Below are positions 44,441 through 54,100 of a DNA stretch of 64,000 bases, one piece after another; the first letter of the stretch is position 1; each line of letters begins with the position of its first letter. This DNA comes from Actinoplanes solisilvae (GTDB lineage Bacteria; Actinomycetota; Actinomycetes; Mycobacteriales; Micromonosporaceae), in contig NZ_RJAC01000009.1 in NCBI RefSeq assembly GCF_003999975.1, positions 124,001-188,000 of the forward strand, given 5' to 3'. The notes beneath the pieces are model-generated. The model was given only the letters and a program-made list of their open reading frames with translations. It was not told the origin of the DNA and did no database searches. Position numbers and translations under genes: made by a program.

Positions 44441-45306
44441 AGACGCCCGTCTATCGCCGCATCGCCGCCGAGCTCGCCACCCGCCTCCCCGCCCCCGGCC
44501 AGCGCATCCCCTCGACCCGCCAGATCATGGCCGAGTACGGGGTGGCGATGGCCACGGCCAGCAAGGTGATCGCCCACCTGCGCGACGAGGGTCTGGTGTA
44601 CGCCAAGCCCGGCTTCGGCACCGTCGTCGCCGGCGCGCCGTCGGCCGACCCCGATCGAGAACTGGTCGTACGCACCGCCGTCACGATCGCCGACGCCGAA
44701 GGCTTGACCGGCCTGTCGATGCGCCGCCTGGCCGGCGAACTGGGCATCCCGACGATGTCCGTCTATCGCCACGTGGCCGACAAGGAAGAGCTGGTCCTGC
44801 TGATGATGGACCGGGTGATGGCCCTCAACCCGCCCCCACCCGAGCTCGACCCCGACCGCGACGACTGGCGCGTGTGCGTCGAGGCGCTGGCCCGCCTGCA
44901 GTGGTCGATGTACCGCCGGCACATGTGGCTGGCCCAGGCGATCTCGTTCACCCGCCCGCTGCTGGCCCCGCACGCGATGGCCCACACCGAATGGACGATG
45001 CGCGCACTGGAGGGTCACGGCCTCGACCCCAACACCCAGTTCCGCGCCGCCGTGACAGTCGCCAACTACGTACGCGGAACCGCGGTGAACCTGGAGGAGG
45101 AAGCGCAGGCCGAGCAGGACACCGGCCTGACCGACACCGAATGGTTCGCCACCCAGCAGCACCGCTTCGCCGAGGTCATCGGCAGTGGCCGGCTTCCGCT
45201 GATGGCCCGCTTCATGGCCACCCCCGGCCACGAGCTCGACCTCGACATCCTCCTCGACTACGGCCTCACCCGCCTCCTCGACGGCCTCGCGACTCAGCTC
45301 ACGTAG
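44437..45306 (+). CDS. Hybrid GntR/TetR-type transcriptional regulator
   Basis: 289 aa, GTG start inside a palindrome and no ribosome binding site. Residues about 1-66 form a GntR-type winged helix (YRRIAAELATRLPAPGQRIP, STRQIMAEYGVAMATASKVI, GTVVA). Residues about 75-125 are a TetR-type helix-turn-helix (TIADAEGLTGLSMRRLAGEL, IPTMSVYRHVADKEELVLLM), followed by the TetR C-terminal ligand domain. Two DNA-binding domains in one chain are unusual. It most likely represses itself and the divergent ABC exporter through the palindromes. Confidence 0.9.
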   Translation: MQTPVYRRIAAELATRLPAPGQRIPSTRQIMAEYGVAMATASKVIAHLRDEGLVYAKPGFGTVVAGAPSADPDRELVVRTAVTIADAEGLTGLSMRRLAGELGIPTMSVYRHVADKEELVLLMMDRVMALNPPPPELDPDRDDWRVCVEALARLQWSMYRRHMWLAQAISFTRPLLAPHAMAHTEWTMRALEGHGLDPNTQFRAAVTVANYVRGTAVNLEEEAQAEQDTGLTDTEWFATQQHRFAEVIGSGRLPLMARFMATPGHELDLDILLDYGLTRLLDGLATQLT

Positions 45307-45343
45307 TCCTCGCGGGCCGTCCGGTCCGCGCCCCCCGGCACCG

Positions 45344-45433
45344 GAGGGCGGCCACCTCGCCGCGTGGGAGCAGCCTGAGCTGCTCACCCAGGAAGTGCGA
45401 GCCGGTTTCCGCTCGCTGCGCCAGGGTGCGTGA
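45344..45433 (+). pseudogene. C-terminal remnant of an epoxide hydrolase-like alpha/beta hydrolase
   Basis: Without any start, this frame encodes EGGHLAAWEQPELLTQEVRA and GFRSLRQGA before a stop. GGHxAAWEQPEL with a C-terminal FRSLR is the tail of epoxide hydrolases; the His is the catalytic one. Only about 30 codons remain, between the regulator and the enoyl-CoA hydratase-like gene. Confidence 0.65.
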
Positions 45434-45507
45434 CGCGCACCCCAGGGACCCCGCACCAGGGTCTTGCACAGGTGCGACCGGCCCGTGGGCGGTTCCATGC
45501 TGAACGC

Positions 45508-46338
45508 ATGACTTCCGCCTCGCAGTTCAGCATCGACGCGGTCAGCCCGTCCTACTGGCGGGTCACGATCGCCAACGGGCCGGTCAACCTGATGGACCCC
45601 GACACGGTCGAGCAGCTGGCCGACCTGATCGGGAGAATCGAGTTGAATCCGGATCTGACGGTCGTCGTCTTCCGCAGCGAGACACCCGGCTACTTCATGG
45701 CCCACTGGGACTTCCTGTCCGACACGGCCCGCGTGGTCGCCATGCAGCCCGGCCCGACCGGGCTGCACCCCTACGTCGACAACTTCATCCGGCTGGCCCG
45801 GCTGCCGGTGGCCACGATCGCCGAGATCCGCGGCCGCACCCGCGGGGCGGGCAGCGAGTTCGCTCTGGCCACGGACATCCGCTTCGCCTCCGAGAAGGCG
45901 ATCTTCGGTCAGTTCGAGGTCGGCGTGGGCGCGGTCCCCGGCGGCGGCGCGATGGCCCGCCTTTCCCGGCTGGCCGGCCGTGCGCGGGCCCTGGAGATCC
46001 TGCTCGGCGGCGACGACATCCCGGCCGACCTGGCCGCTTCGTACGGCTATGTGAACCGGGTCATCCCCGACGCCGACATCTCGGAGTTCGTCGACGGCTT
46101 CGCCCGCCGGATCGCCGCCTTCGACCGGGTCGCCGTGTCGGGCATCAAGAACCTGGTGAACGAGGCGACACTGCCCGCCGACGTCGAGCTGGCCGAGGGC
46201 CTGAAGGCGTACTTCGGCACCGCCGGCCGGCCCGAGCACCGCCCCTTCGTCAAGACGCTGTTCGAGCAGGGCCTGCAGCAGCCCGACGGCGTCGAGACCA
46301 ACCTGGGCGAGGTGATCGGCGCCCTGCGCCAGAAGTAG
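45508..46338 (+). CDS. Enoyl-CoA hydratase/isomerase family protein
   Basis: 276 aa from ATG 45508. Crotonase fold: VTIANGPVNLMDPDTVEQLA, the oxyanion-hole strand VATIAEIRGRTRGAGSEFAL, ATDIRFASEKAIFGQFEVGV and GAVPGGGAMARLSRLAG. The Glu pair of true hydratases is only partly kept, so it could be a hydratase, isomerase or another crotonase. The substrate is unknown and there are no fatty-acid genes next to it. A 9-bp hairpin follows the stop. Confidence 0.88.
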   Translation: MTSASQFSIDAVSPSYWRVTIANGPVNLMDPDTVEQLADLIGRIELNPDLTVVVFRSETPGYFMAHWDFLSDTARVVAMQPGPTGLHPYVDNFIRLARLPVATIAEIRGRTRGAGSEFALATDIRFASEKAIFGQFEVGVGAVPGGGAMARLSRLAGRARALEILLGGDDIPADLAASYGYVNRVIPDADISEFVDGFARRIAAFDRVAVSGIKNLVNEATLPADVELAEGLKAYFGTAGRPEHRPFVKTLFEQGLQQPDGVETNLGEVIGALRQK

Positions 46339-46348
46339 CTTTCCCGAA

Positions 46349-46383
46349 GATCCGGGCCTCTTCCTCGCGCCAACGCCCGGATC
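46349..46383 (+). terminator. Hairpin after the enoyl-CoA hydratase-like gene
   Basis: GATCCGGGC and GCCCGGATC form a 9-bp stem with a 17-nt loop, 10 nt after the stop. Confidence 0.6.
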
Positions 46384-46670
46384 ACAGTTCCGGACCCGCC
46401 CGGCCGATGCGCCCTCGTGCCCCGCAGTCGCCAGCGCGGCCACGACGGCCGGCGGGTCCGGATCAACTTCGCGAGCGCGGAACATCGCGCAGCCGGCCGG
46501 TGACGTGATCTCCCCGACGAGCGGCCCGTCGCGGGGCGGCCGCGGCTACCCAAGCCCGCCGACGTCGTGGTCCCGAGCTGAACGATCCAACGGAGGAGAG
46601 GCCCACATTTAGGTAAATGCCCGGGGGCAAGCTGACCGATCACCGCAACCGGCCGCAAACGCCGGCCAGC

Positions 46671-46699
46671 GCCCGGCCGCGACGACGCCGCGGCCGGGC
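46671..46699 (-). terminator. Hairpin terminator after SGNH hydrolase
   Basis: GCCCGGCCGCG and CGCGGCCGGGC form a perfect 11-bp stem with a 7-nt loop, directly beyond the stop of the minus-strand SGNH hydrolase. Confidence 0.75.
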
Positions 46700-46706
46700 T
46701 AGGCGA

Positions 46707-47960
46707 TCAGCTGATCGTGATCGCGCCGTTCGACTGGCGGATGCACTGCACCGAGCGGGCGGCTGTCGTCGCCGCGCCCGACAGACACTGGCCCAGCACG
46801 CCGTGGCCGGCCGCGTTGGGGTGCCACGATTCCTGGCAGGTCTGGAAGTACGTGACGCAGGAGTTGGCGATGCGCTGGATGGCGATCTTGTCGCGGCCGG
46901 CCAGGTCGGTCAGGAAGGTGCCGGTCGGGCCGTCCATCAGGCGGATCGGGGTGGCCAGGGCGGTCGCCGGGTTGGGCGACGTCTCGCACAGGCGGGCGCC
47001 GTCGAAGGCTCGCTGCACGTTCAGGTAGACCAGGTCGTCGGCCGGGAACTCCGAGCGGAGCTGGCTGTGCACACCCGACACCAGCGTGCCGAGCCCGCCC
47101 GAGAAGAGGTGTCCGGCGGCGAGGCTGGCGCGGTGGATCGGGCAGCCCGCGCGGTAGCGCTCGGCCCCGAGGTCGCGGAACTTGTCGCGGTCGTCGGCGC
47201 GGCCGTCCTCCTCGTGGAGGCTGCCCTCGAGGTCGAACGGAAGCGGGTTCGTGTAGTCCTGGAAGACCACGCGGTGCACGCCGTCCGTGTCGATCTCGTC
47301 GAGGGTGCTCAAGATTTGACGTACGGCCGCGGTGGTCTCGGCCTGGGCCGCGTTGAGCTGGGCCTGCGTGGCCAGGTCGCCGGACGCGCAGGGGGCCTGG
47401 GGAACGGGGCCGCCGATGTAGGCCCAGAACTCCCACCAGCCGGTCCACGCGTCGGCCACGAAACGGTTCGCGCACTTGACGGCCACGTCGCCGAATGTGA
47501 ACTGCGTGTTATTCGAGCCGAGGCCGATCAGGACCAGGTCGATGTCGTGGGTCTGCCCGACCGCGCGCAACTGGGCGAGCTGCGACGCGACCGTACGGCC
47601 TTTCTCGCGGGCGCTCGACGCGTTGGCGATGTCGTGCGGCTGCCCGCCCGAGCAGGCCAGGTTGAACCGGTCCTGGATGCCGGGCAGGGAGGCCCGCAGC
47701 AGGGACGCGTTGGCCGAGCGGTGGCAGAAGAAGGCGTTGTTGTTCGCCGCCGACCAGCCGGGGAACGACTGGGCCTGCCCGTTCGCGTCGACGACGGGCT
47801 GGTAGGCGCCGGCGCCCTCACCGCTGATGAAGCTGTCGCCGAGGGCGACGGCGGCGGTCGGCAGGGCGGCCTGGGCGGCGGTGGCGGTGGGGACGGCGGT
47901 GGCGGTCAGAGCGACAAGGGCAAGTGCAGCGGGTACGGCGAACCGGCGCCACAACGACAA
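46707..47960 (-). CDS. Secreted SGNH/GDSL hydrolase
   Basis: 417 aa. TTG start at 47960 is supported by GGAGG at 5-nt spacing. Signal peptide at about 1-31. Block I ALGDSFISGEGAG carries the nucleophile Ser near 43, block III is LIGLGSNNTQFTF (Asn), and block V is SWHPNAAGHGVLG (Asp replaced by Trp-His-Pro-Asn context; catalytic His near 388). It has at least eight cysteines, probably in disulphides. Extracellular esterase or lipase; the substrate could be lipids or acylated polysaccharide. Transcribed alone. Confidence 0.9.
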   Translation of the reverse strand: MSLWRRFAVPAALALVALTATAVPTATAAQAALPTAAVALGDSFISGEGAGAYQPVVDANGQAQSFPGWSAANNNAFFCHRSANASLLRASLPGIQDRFNLACSGGQPHDIANASSAREKGRTVASQLAQLRAVGQTHDIDLVLIGLGSNNTQFTFGDVAVKCANRFVADAWTGWWEFWAYIGGPVPQAPCASGDLATQAQLNAAQAETTAAVRQILSTLDEIDTDGVHRVVFQDYTNPLPFDLEGSLHEEDGRADDRDKFRDLGAERYRAGCPIHRASLAAGHLFSGGLGTLVSGVHSQLRSEFPADDLVYLNVQRAFDGARLCETSPNPATALATPIRLMDGPTGTFLTDLAGRDKIAIQRIANSCVTYFQTCQESWHPNAAGHGVLGQCLSGAATTAARSVQCIRQSNGAITIS

Positions 47961-48024
47961 GACGACCTCCAGAAGAACCGAAAAACATTCGGGTCTTCGA
48001 TCCGATCATGCAGTTAGGAGGACG

Positions 48025-49518
48025 TCAATGTTTCAACGATGTTGCTTTACGAGTCTGTATCAGTCGTCGTAACAGGGGCGAGAGCAGTGCGAGCAGCACG
48101 ACGATCCAGAGCACGACGGTCAGCGGCGAGGACACCAGCGTCGACCAGTCACCTTCGGACAGTGCGAGGGACCGCCGCAGTTGCTGCTCGGCCAGCGGCG
48201 CGAGGATCAGCCCGACGACGGCCGGGGCGACGGGAACGCCGGCCGAGCGCATCAGCAGGCCCAGCAATCCGAGCACGGTCAGCACGATCAGGTCGGCGAT
48301 CGTCCCGCCCGCGGCGAACGCCCCGAGGCAGGCGAAGACCAGAACACCGGCATAGATCCCGTACGCCGGGATGGTGAGCAGCCGGGCCCAGGCGCGTACG
48401 AGGGGCAGGTTGAGCACGAGCAGCAGCACGTTGCCGATGTAGAGGCTCGCGATCAGCGCCCACACCAGCTCGCCCGATTCGCTGAAGAGCTGCGGGCCGG
48501 GCTGCAACCCGTACGATTGGAAAGCAGTGAGAATGACAGCAGCGGTCGCCGAGGTCGGCAGCCCGATCGTGAGCAGCGGCACGAGCACGCCCGCCGCCGC
48601 CGCGTTGTTGGCCGCCTCGGGCCCGGCCACGCCCTCGATCGCCCCGTGCCCGAACTGCGATCGGTGCTTGGAGAGCCGTTTCTCGAGGCTGTAGCTCAGG
48701 AACGTGGGCACGTCGGCGCCGCCCGCGGGCAGGCTGCCGATCGGGAAGCCCAGCGCCGTTCCGCGCAGCCAGGCCGGCCACGAGCGGCGGAAGTCCTCGC
48801 GCGACAGCATCGGGGCGCCGCGCAACGGTTCGACACGGCTGTCCCCGGTGCCGGCGACCAGGTGGGCGAAGGTCTCGCCCAGCGCGAACAGCGCCACCAC
48901 CACGATCACCACGTCGATGCCGTCGAACAGTGACGGCAGCCCGAACGCGAGCCGGGCCTGACCGGTCTGCGTGTCGATGCCGACCAGCCCGATCGTCGCG
49001 CCGATGACCAGGCTCGCCCCGCCCTTGAGCAGGCTCGGCCCGAGCAGCGCGCTCACCGTCACGAAGGCGACCGCCATCAGGGCCACGTACTCGGGGGGCC
49101 CGAAGTTGACCGCGATGTCGGCGACGAACGGAGCGGCGGCCGACAGTGCGATGGTGCCGATCGTTCCCGCGACGAAGCTGCCCAGCGCGGCGGTGGCGAG
49201 CGCGGCCGCTCCTCGTCCGGCGCGGGCCATCTTGTTGCCCTCCAGCGCGGTCGCGACCGACGCGCTCTCCCCCGGGGTGTTGAGCAGGATCGAGGTGGTC
49301 GAACCGCCGTACATGCCGCCGTAGTAGATGCCCGCGAACATGATCAGCGCGGCCGCCGGTTCGAGGCGGAACGTGACCGGCAGCAGCAGCGCGACCGTCA
49401 GCGCCGGTCCGATGCCGGGCAGCACCCCGACGGCCGTGCCGATCGTGACGCCGACGAACGCCCACAGCAGATTGCCCGGGGTCAGCGCGTCGGCGAAGCC
49501 GTTGAGCAGGTCGCCCAT
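48025..49518 (-). CDS. tctA: Tripartite tricarboxylate transporter permease TctA
   Basis: 497 aa from ATG 49518 with about 11-12 membrane helices. The TctA signature is present: GVLPGIGPALTVALLLPVTF, then MYGGSTTSILLNTPGESASV and ALEGNKMARAGRGAAALATA. A second inverted copy carries FPIGSLPAGGADVPTFLSYS and EAANNAAAAGVLVPLLTIGL. It imports tricarboxylates such as citrate with TctC and TctB. It is last in the tctCBA operon, 1 bp after tctB. Confidence 0.94.
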   Translation of the reverse strand: MGDLLNGFADALTPGNLLWAFVGVTIGTAVGVLPGIGPALTVALLLPVTFRLEPAAALIMFAGIYYGGMYGGSTTSILLNTPGESASVATALEGNKMARAGRGAAALATAALGSFVAGTIGTIALSAAAPFVADIAVNFGPPEYVALMAVAFVTVSALLGPSLLKGGASLVIGATIGLVGIDTQTGQARLAFGLPSLFDGIDVVIVVVALFALGETFAHLVAGTGDSRVEPLRGAPMLSREDFRRSWPAWLRGTALGFPIGSLPAGGADVPTFLSYSLEKRLSKHRSQFGHGAIEGVAGPEAANNAAAAGVLVPLLTIGLPTSATAAVILTAFQSYGLQPGPQLFSESGELVWALIASLYIGNVLLLVLNLPLVRAWARLLTIPAYGIYAGVLVFACLGAFAAGGTIADLIVLTVLGLLGLLMRSAGVPVAPAVVGLILAPLAEQQLRRSLALSEGDWSTLVSSPLTVVLWIVVLLALLSPLLRRLIQTRKATSLKH

Positions 49519-49519
49519 G

Positions 49520-50017
49520 TCAGAACCCCCACGGCCCGGCCGGCAGCGACAACCCGATCAGCACGTCGAACACCAGAAAGACCACAACCGCCAAGGTCCA
49601 GCCGTACGCCACCACGCGCGCGGGATGCGGCGCCCCGAGCAGCAGCGCGGCGACCGTGAACAGCCCGGTACCGCACACCACGAACCCCATGAGCGGCAGC
49701 AGCAGGGCGTACACGACGAGGGTGACGACCAGGACGGCCAGGCGCCAGAGATGCGCAGGGCGGGCTTTCGGCGTACGCAGGAAGTGGCGGGACTGGAAGG
49801 CCAGAGCACCACCGACCAGGCCCAGCAGCACCCCCAGCAGGGTCGGTGCCGCGGCCGGACCGAGTGCGTCGTCGGAGTCGCGCAGCCGGGCGGCGTCGAC
49901 CAGCACGACCACGGCCGCGATCACCATGATCACCCCCAGCAGCCCGGACGCGCGGGCCTCGGCGTGCTCGACCTCGGGCGTCTCGGGCCGGACGGGCCCC
50001 TCCTCGAGATCGGTCAT
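49520..50017 (-). CDS. tctB: Tripartite tricarboxylate transporter small membrane protein TctB
   Basis: 165 aa from ATG 50017, four membrane helices (about 26-43, 55-72, 92-115 and 130-157), as in TctB. It shares a 4-bp overlap with tctC and lies 1 bp before tctA. TctB sequences are poorly conserved, so the call rests on topology and position. Confidence 0.88.
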   Translation of the reverse strand: MTDLEEGPVRPETPEVEHAEARASGLLGVIMVIAAVVVLVDAARLRDSDDALGPAAAPTLLGVLLGLVGGALAFQSRHFLRTPKARPAHLWRLAVLVVTLVVYALLLPLMGFVVCGTGLFTVAALLLGAPHPARVVAYGWTLAVVVFLVFDVLIGLSLPAGPWGF

Positions 50018-51003
50018 GTGAGGCCCATCTTCTTGAGGACGTCGGTGACGGTGCGGCGTTCGTCGGCGATGTACTGCTCGAACTGGGGGCCGGTCAGCGT
50101 GGCGTCGATCCAGCCGCGGCGTTGCAGGGTCTCCTGCCAGGCGGGGGTGCGCGTCATGCGTACGAGAAGGTCTTCCAGCTGACGCTCGTCGTCGGCGTCG
50201 ATGCCGGGCGGGGCCACCACGCCACGCCAGTTGGCCAGCTCAACGTCGACCTGCTGTTCCTTGAGCGTGGGCACGTCGGGCAGGGCCGGCAGCCGCTGCG
50301 GGCTCGACACGGCGATCGCCCGGATCGTGCCCGCCTTGATCTGGCCCTCCAGCTCGGAGACGCCCGAGACGCCCGCGGTCGCGCGCCCGGAGAGCAGCGT
50401 CGACAGGGCCTCGCCGCCGCCCGAGTGAGCCACGTAGTTGACGCCGGCCGGATCGGCGCCGACCGCCTCGGCGACCAGCCCGGCCAGGATCTGCTCGATG
50501 CCGCCGGCCGAGCCGCCCGCCCACGACACCGCGCCGAGGTTGCTCTTCATGCGGCCGGCCAGGTCGGTCATCGACTTCACGGGCGAGTCGGCCGGCACGA
50601 CGATGACCTCGTAGTCGGTGGTCAGCCGGGCCAGTGGCTTGGTGCGGTCGAGCCCCACCGGCGAGTCGTTGCTCTCGATCGCCCCGATCATCACCAGGCC
50701 CATCACCATGAGCTGGGTCGGGTCGCCCTCGTGCCGCACGAACTGGCTCAGCCCGATCGTGCCGCCCGCGCCGGCCACGTTGTAGACCTCGGTGCGCCCG
50801 GCCTCCGTGCGCAGCGCCGCCTGCATCTCGCGGGAGGTCTGGTCCCACCCGCCACCGGGCGCGGCCGGCGCCATCAGCCGCAACTGGCGCCCGTTGAGGA
50901 AGCCGGCGTTGTCGTCCCCGCCGAACACGGTCGTCGCGACCAGCGCGATCGTGGCCAGAGCAGCCGCCACGTACGGGCCCGGGCCCGCCGGTCTCCAGGC
51001 CAT
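50014..51003 (-). CDS. tctC: Tripartite tricarboxylate transporter substrate-binding protein TctC
   Basis: 329 aa from ATG 51003 (GAGG 5 nt upstream; GTG 51009 is possible). A hydrophobic N-terminal signal or anchor (AAALATIALVATTVFG) precedes a Bug/TctC fold: LRLMAPAAPGGGWDQTSREM, VYNVAGAGGTIGLSQFV, MVMGLVMIGAIES, SWAGGSAGGIEQILAGL and VAHSGGGEALSTLLSG. It captures the solute outside the membrane and delivers it to TctAB. There is no lipobox. First gene of tctCBA; the TctDE two-component system often linked to such operons is absent here. Confidence 0.92.
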   Translation of the reverse strand: MAWRPAGPGPYVAAALATIALVATTVFGGDDNAGFLNGRQLRLMAPAAPGGGWDQTSREMQAALRTEAGRTEVYNVAGAGGTIGLSQFVRHEGDPTQLMVMGLVMIGAIESNDSPVGLDRTKPLARLTTDYEVIVVPADSPVKSMTDLAGRMKSNLGAVSWAGGSAGGIEQILAGLVAEAVGADPAGVNYVAHSGGGEALSTLLSGRATAGVSGVSELEGQIKAGTIRAIAVSSPQRLPALPDVPTLKEQQVDVELANWRGVVAPPGIDADDERQLEDLLVRMTRTPAWQETLQRRGWIDATLTGPQFEQYIADERRTVTDVLKKMGLT

Positions 51004-51133
51004 CCGCACCTCACCTCCGGCCGACCGAGATATTCATGCTGCTGGATCTTCAGTCTGCTCCACAAGGCGTCGTGGCGCACGTCCTGAGGGGCCGGTTCGC
51101 ACCGGGTGGCGTCGGCGCGGAAAAATCAAAGGC

Positions 51134-54100
51134 ATGGACCTCCGTGTGACGCTGCTGGGCGCCTTCGAGGTGCGCCGCGGCGACGCCGTGGTGCCCGTGC
51201 CGGGCGCGCGGCTGCGGGGGCTGCTGGTGCGGCTGGCGCTGGCCGGTGGGCGGGCGGTGGACGCGGGCACGCTGGTCGACGCGCTGTGGCCCGACGAGCG
51301 CCCGGGTGACCCGCCCAACGCACTTCAGTCCCTCGTGTCCCGGCTGCGTAAGACGGTGGCGGTGGCGCAGGTCGAAGGCGGGTACCGGCTCGACATCGCG
51401 CCGGGGGACGTTGACGTGCTGCGCTACGAGAAGCTGGCCGCGGACGGTCGTGACCGGCTGCGGGCGGGAGACCACCGTGAGGCGGCTGCCCTGCTCGACG
51501 AGGCCGCCGCCCTGTGGAGCGATCCGGTCGGGGCCGAACCCGCGGTGATCGCCGCGGTCGCACCGGCCACCGCGACCCGCCTCGCCCGCACCTCGGTCGA
51601 GACCGCCGCCGACCTGGCCGAGGCCGAACTGGCCCTGGGCCGGCTGGCGAGCGCGGCTGACCGGCTGACCACTCTCCTCGCCGAGCAGCCGGTGGACGAA
51701 CGGGCCGCGGCGCTGCTCATGGATGTGCTCGAGGCCCAAGGGCGGCAGGCGGAAGCGCTCGCGCTCTACGAGCAGGTGCGCGAGAGTTTGGCCGACTCGC
51801 TCGGCGCCGACCCGGGCGCAGCCCTGCGCCAGAGGCACATGCGCCTGCTCCAGGGCCCCTCCCCCGTCTCGGCTGGGTCGGCCGTTGATCTTGCGCCCAG
51901 CAACCTGCCCGCCCCGCTGACCAGCTTCGTCGGGCGCGACGACGACCTCGCCCGGGTCGACACGCTGCTGGCCGCGGGCCGCCTGGTCACCGTGCTCGGG
52001 CCCGGCGGCGCCGGCAAGACCCGGCTCGCCATCGAGTCGGGCCGCCGCCACCGGCACGAATATGGCGACGGCACCTGGCTGGTCGACCTGGCCGCGATCA
52101 CCGAGCCGGCCAAGGTCGCCGCGGCCGTGCAGACCTCGATCGGCCTGCGCGGCGCCGCACTGTTCGCCGAGGCGAACAAGGTGCGGGCCGAGTCCGACGA
52201 GGTGGAACAGCTGGCCGACACCCTCGAAGGCCGCGAGACCCTGCTCGTCGTCGACAACTGCGAGCACCTCATCGACGCCGTGGCCCACCTGGTCGCGGCG
52301 CTGCTGCCACGCTGCACCGGGCTGCGGGTGCTGGCGACCAGCCGCGAGCCCCTGGCCGTCGACGGTGAAGGGCTGGTCCCGCTCGGCCCGCTCACACTGC
52401 CCGACCCGGAGGACGGCGTCGCCCAGGCGCGGCGGGCGGCGTCGGTGCGCCTCTTCATCGAGCGGGCTGCCGCCGTACGCCCGGGCTTTGACGTCGACGA
52501 GGACACGCTCGGTGATGTCGTGCGGGTGGTGCGGGCGCTGGACGGCATGCCACTGGCTCTCGAACTGGCGGCGGCCCGGCTGCGTACGCTGTCACTGGCC
52601 GAGCTGACCGCCGGGCTGTCCGACCGGTTCCGCATGCTGACCAGCGGAAACCGTACGGCCGCCCCACGTCACCGCACCCTGCGCGCGGTGATTTCCTGGA
52701 GCTGGGACCTGCTCGGCGACGACGAACGGGTGGTGGCCGAGCGGGTCTCGGTGCTGCCCGGCGGCGTGACGGCGGCGACGGCCGTCGCGATCCGCGCCGG
52801 GACTTCCGTGCCCGAGGTCGAGGTGCCCGAGCTGCTCGCCGCCCTCGTCGACCGGTCGATCCTGCAGCTCGCGCCCGAGCCCGGCCGCTACCGCATGCTG
52901 GAAACCCTCCGCGAGTACGGCACCGAACGCCTCGCCGAGCAGGGGGCGCTCGAATCCACGCGGGGACTGGCCGCGCGGCACCTGGCCCAGCTCGTCGCCC
53001 GCCTCGACCCCGAGCTGCGCGCGGCCGGCCAGCTGACGGCGCTAAGCGTGCTGAACGCCGAGTACGACAACGCGCTCTCCGCTCTGCGCCACCTCTGCGA
53101 CATCGGCGACGGCGAGGAGGCGGTCACCCTCGCGATGAACCTGGCCTGGTACTGGCAGATGTTCGGCCGCCACGCCGACGCGACGTTCTGGCTGGAGCAG
53201 GCGCTCTCCCAGCCCGCGGCCGGGCCCACGCTGCGGCGCGACACCGCCGAAGCCGTGCTGCTGCTCAACCGGATCAGCACCCGCTCCGCGATGAGCGCCG
53301 AGGCGGTCGAACGTGGCGAGGCCGAGCTGCGCGCGCTGGCCGATCGGCTGCTCGCCTATCCCGCACTGCCCGGGCTGTCCGGCGCCCTCACCGCGGTGAG
53401 CCTGTTCTTCCTGCAGGAGGACGAGGCGTCACTGGCCATCATCCGAAAGATCATCGACGGCCCCGACGTCTGGCTGTCCGGCCTGGCCCACCTGTTCCGG
53501 GCCCAGTTCGCCGAGAACCAGGGCGACCTCCAACAGGTCGGCGCGGACGTGAAGACCGCGCTCGACTGCTTCGCCCGCGTCGGCGACCGCTGGGGGCAGG
53601 CCACCGCCCTGCCGATGCGGGCCCTGCTGCGCCAGTACGACGGCGACCTCGAAGGCGCCCTGGACGACCTGCGCCGGGCCCGCGCGCTGGCCCGCCAGTT
53701 CGGCTCGCTCAACATCAGCGACGAGCTCTTCATCGACCTGCGCTGGATCGAAGTACACATGCGCCGCGGCGACAACGACCAAGCCGTGTCCATGCTGCAC
53801 GCGACCCGCGAACGGGCGGAACGCTCGGCCTCCCCCGAGCTGCTCATCCTGCTCAACGCCCTCGAGGCCGGCCTGTGGGTGCGCCTGGGCGACCTGCCAC
53901 GCGCCCGCAACCTGCTCGACGTGGCCGAGGCCGAGATGGACGCCGACCCGTCGTTCGCCGGCGACCACGGACGGGCGATCTCCGGCGCCATCCGGGCGAC
54001 CCTGTGCGTGAAACTGGGCGACGAGGCCGGCGCCGAGAAGGCCTTGACCCGGGCCTACGCGGCCGCGATCGAGACCCGCGACATGCCCATCATGTCCCTG

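Larger units (their letters stand above)
46339..46706. other. Intergenic region between convergent genes
   Basis: No gene seen. It contains two terminators (46349-46383 and 46671-46699). A GGAGGAGAGG at about 46594 looks like a ribosome binding site but is followed by no ORF, possibly a trace of a deleted gene. Confidence 0.5.

Noticed and set aside
44434..46485. 680-codon minus-strand frame across the GntR-TetR regulator and crotonase genes
   Set aside because: It spans two plus-strand genes with recognisable domains and has no motif of its own.
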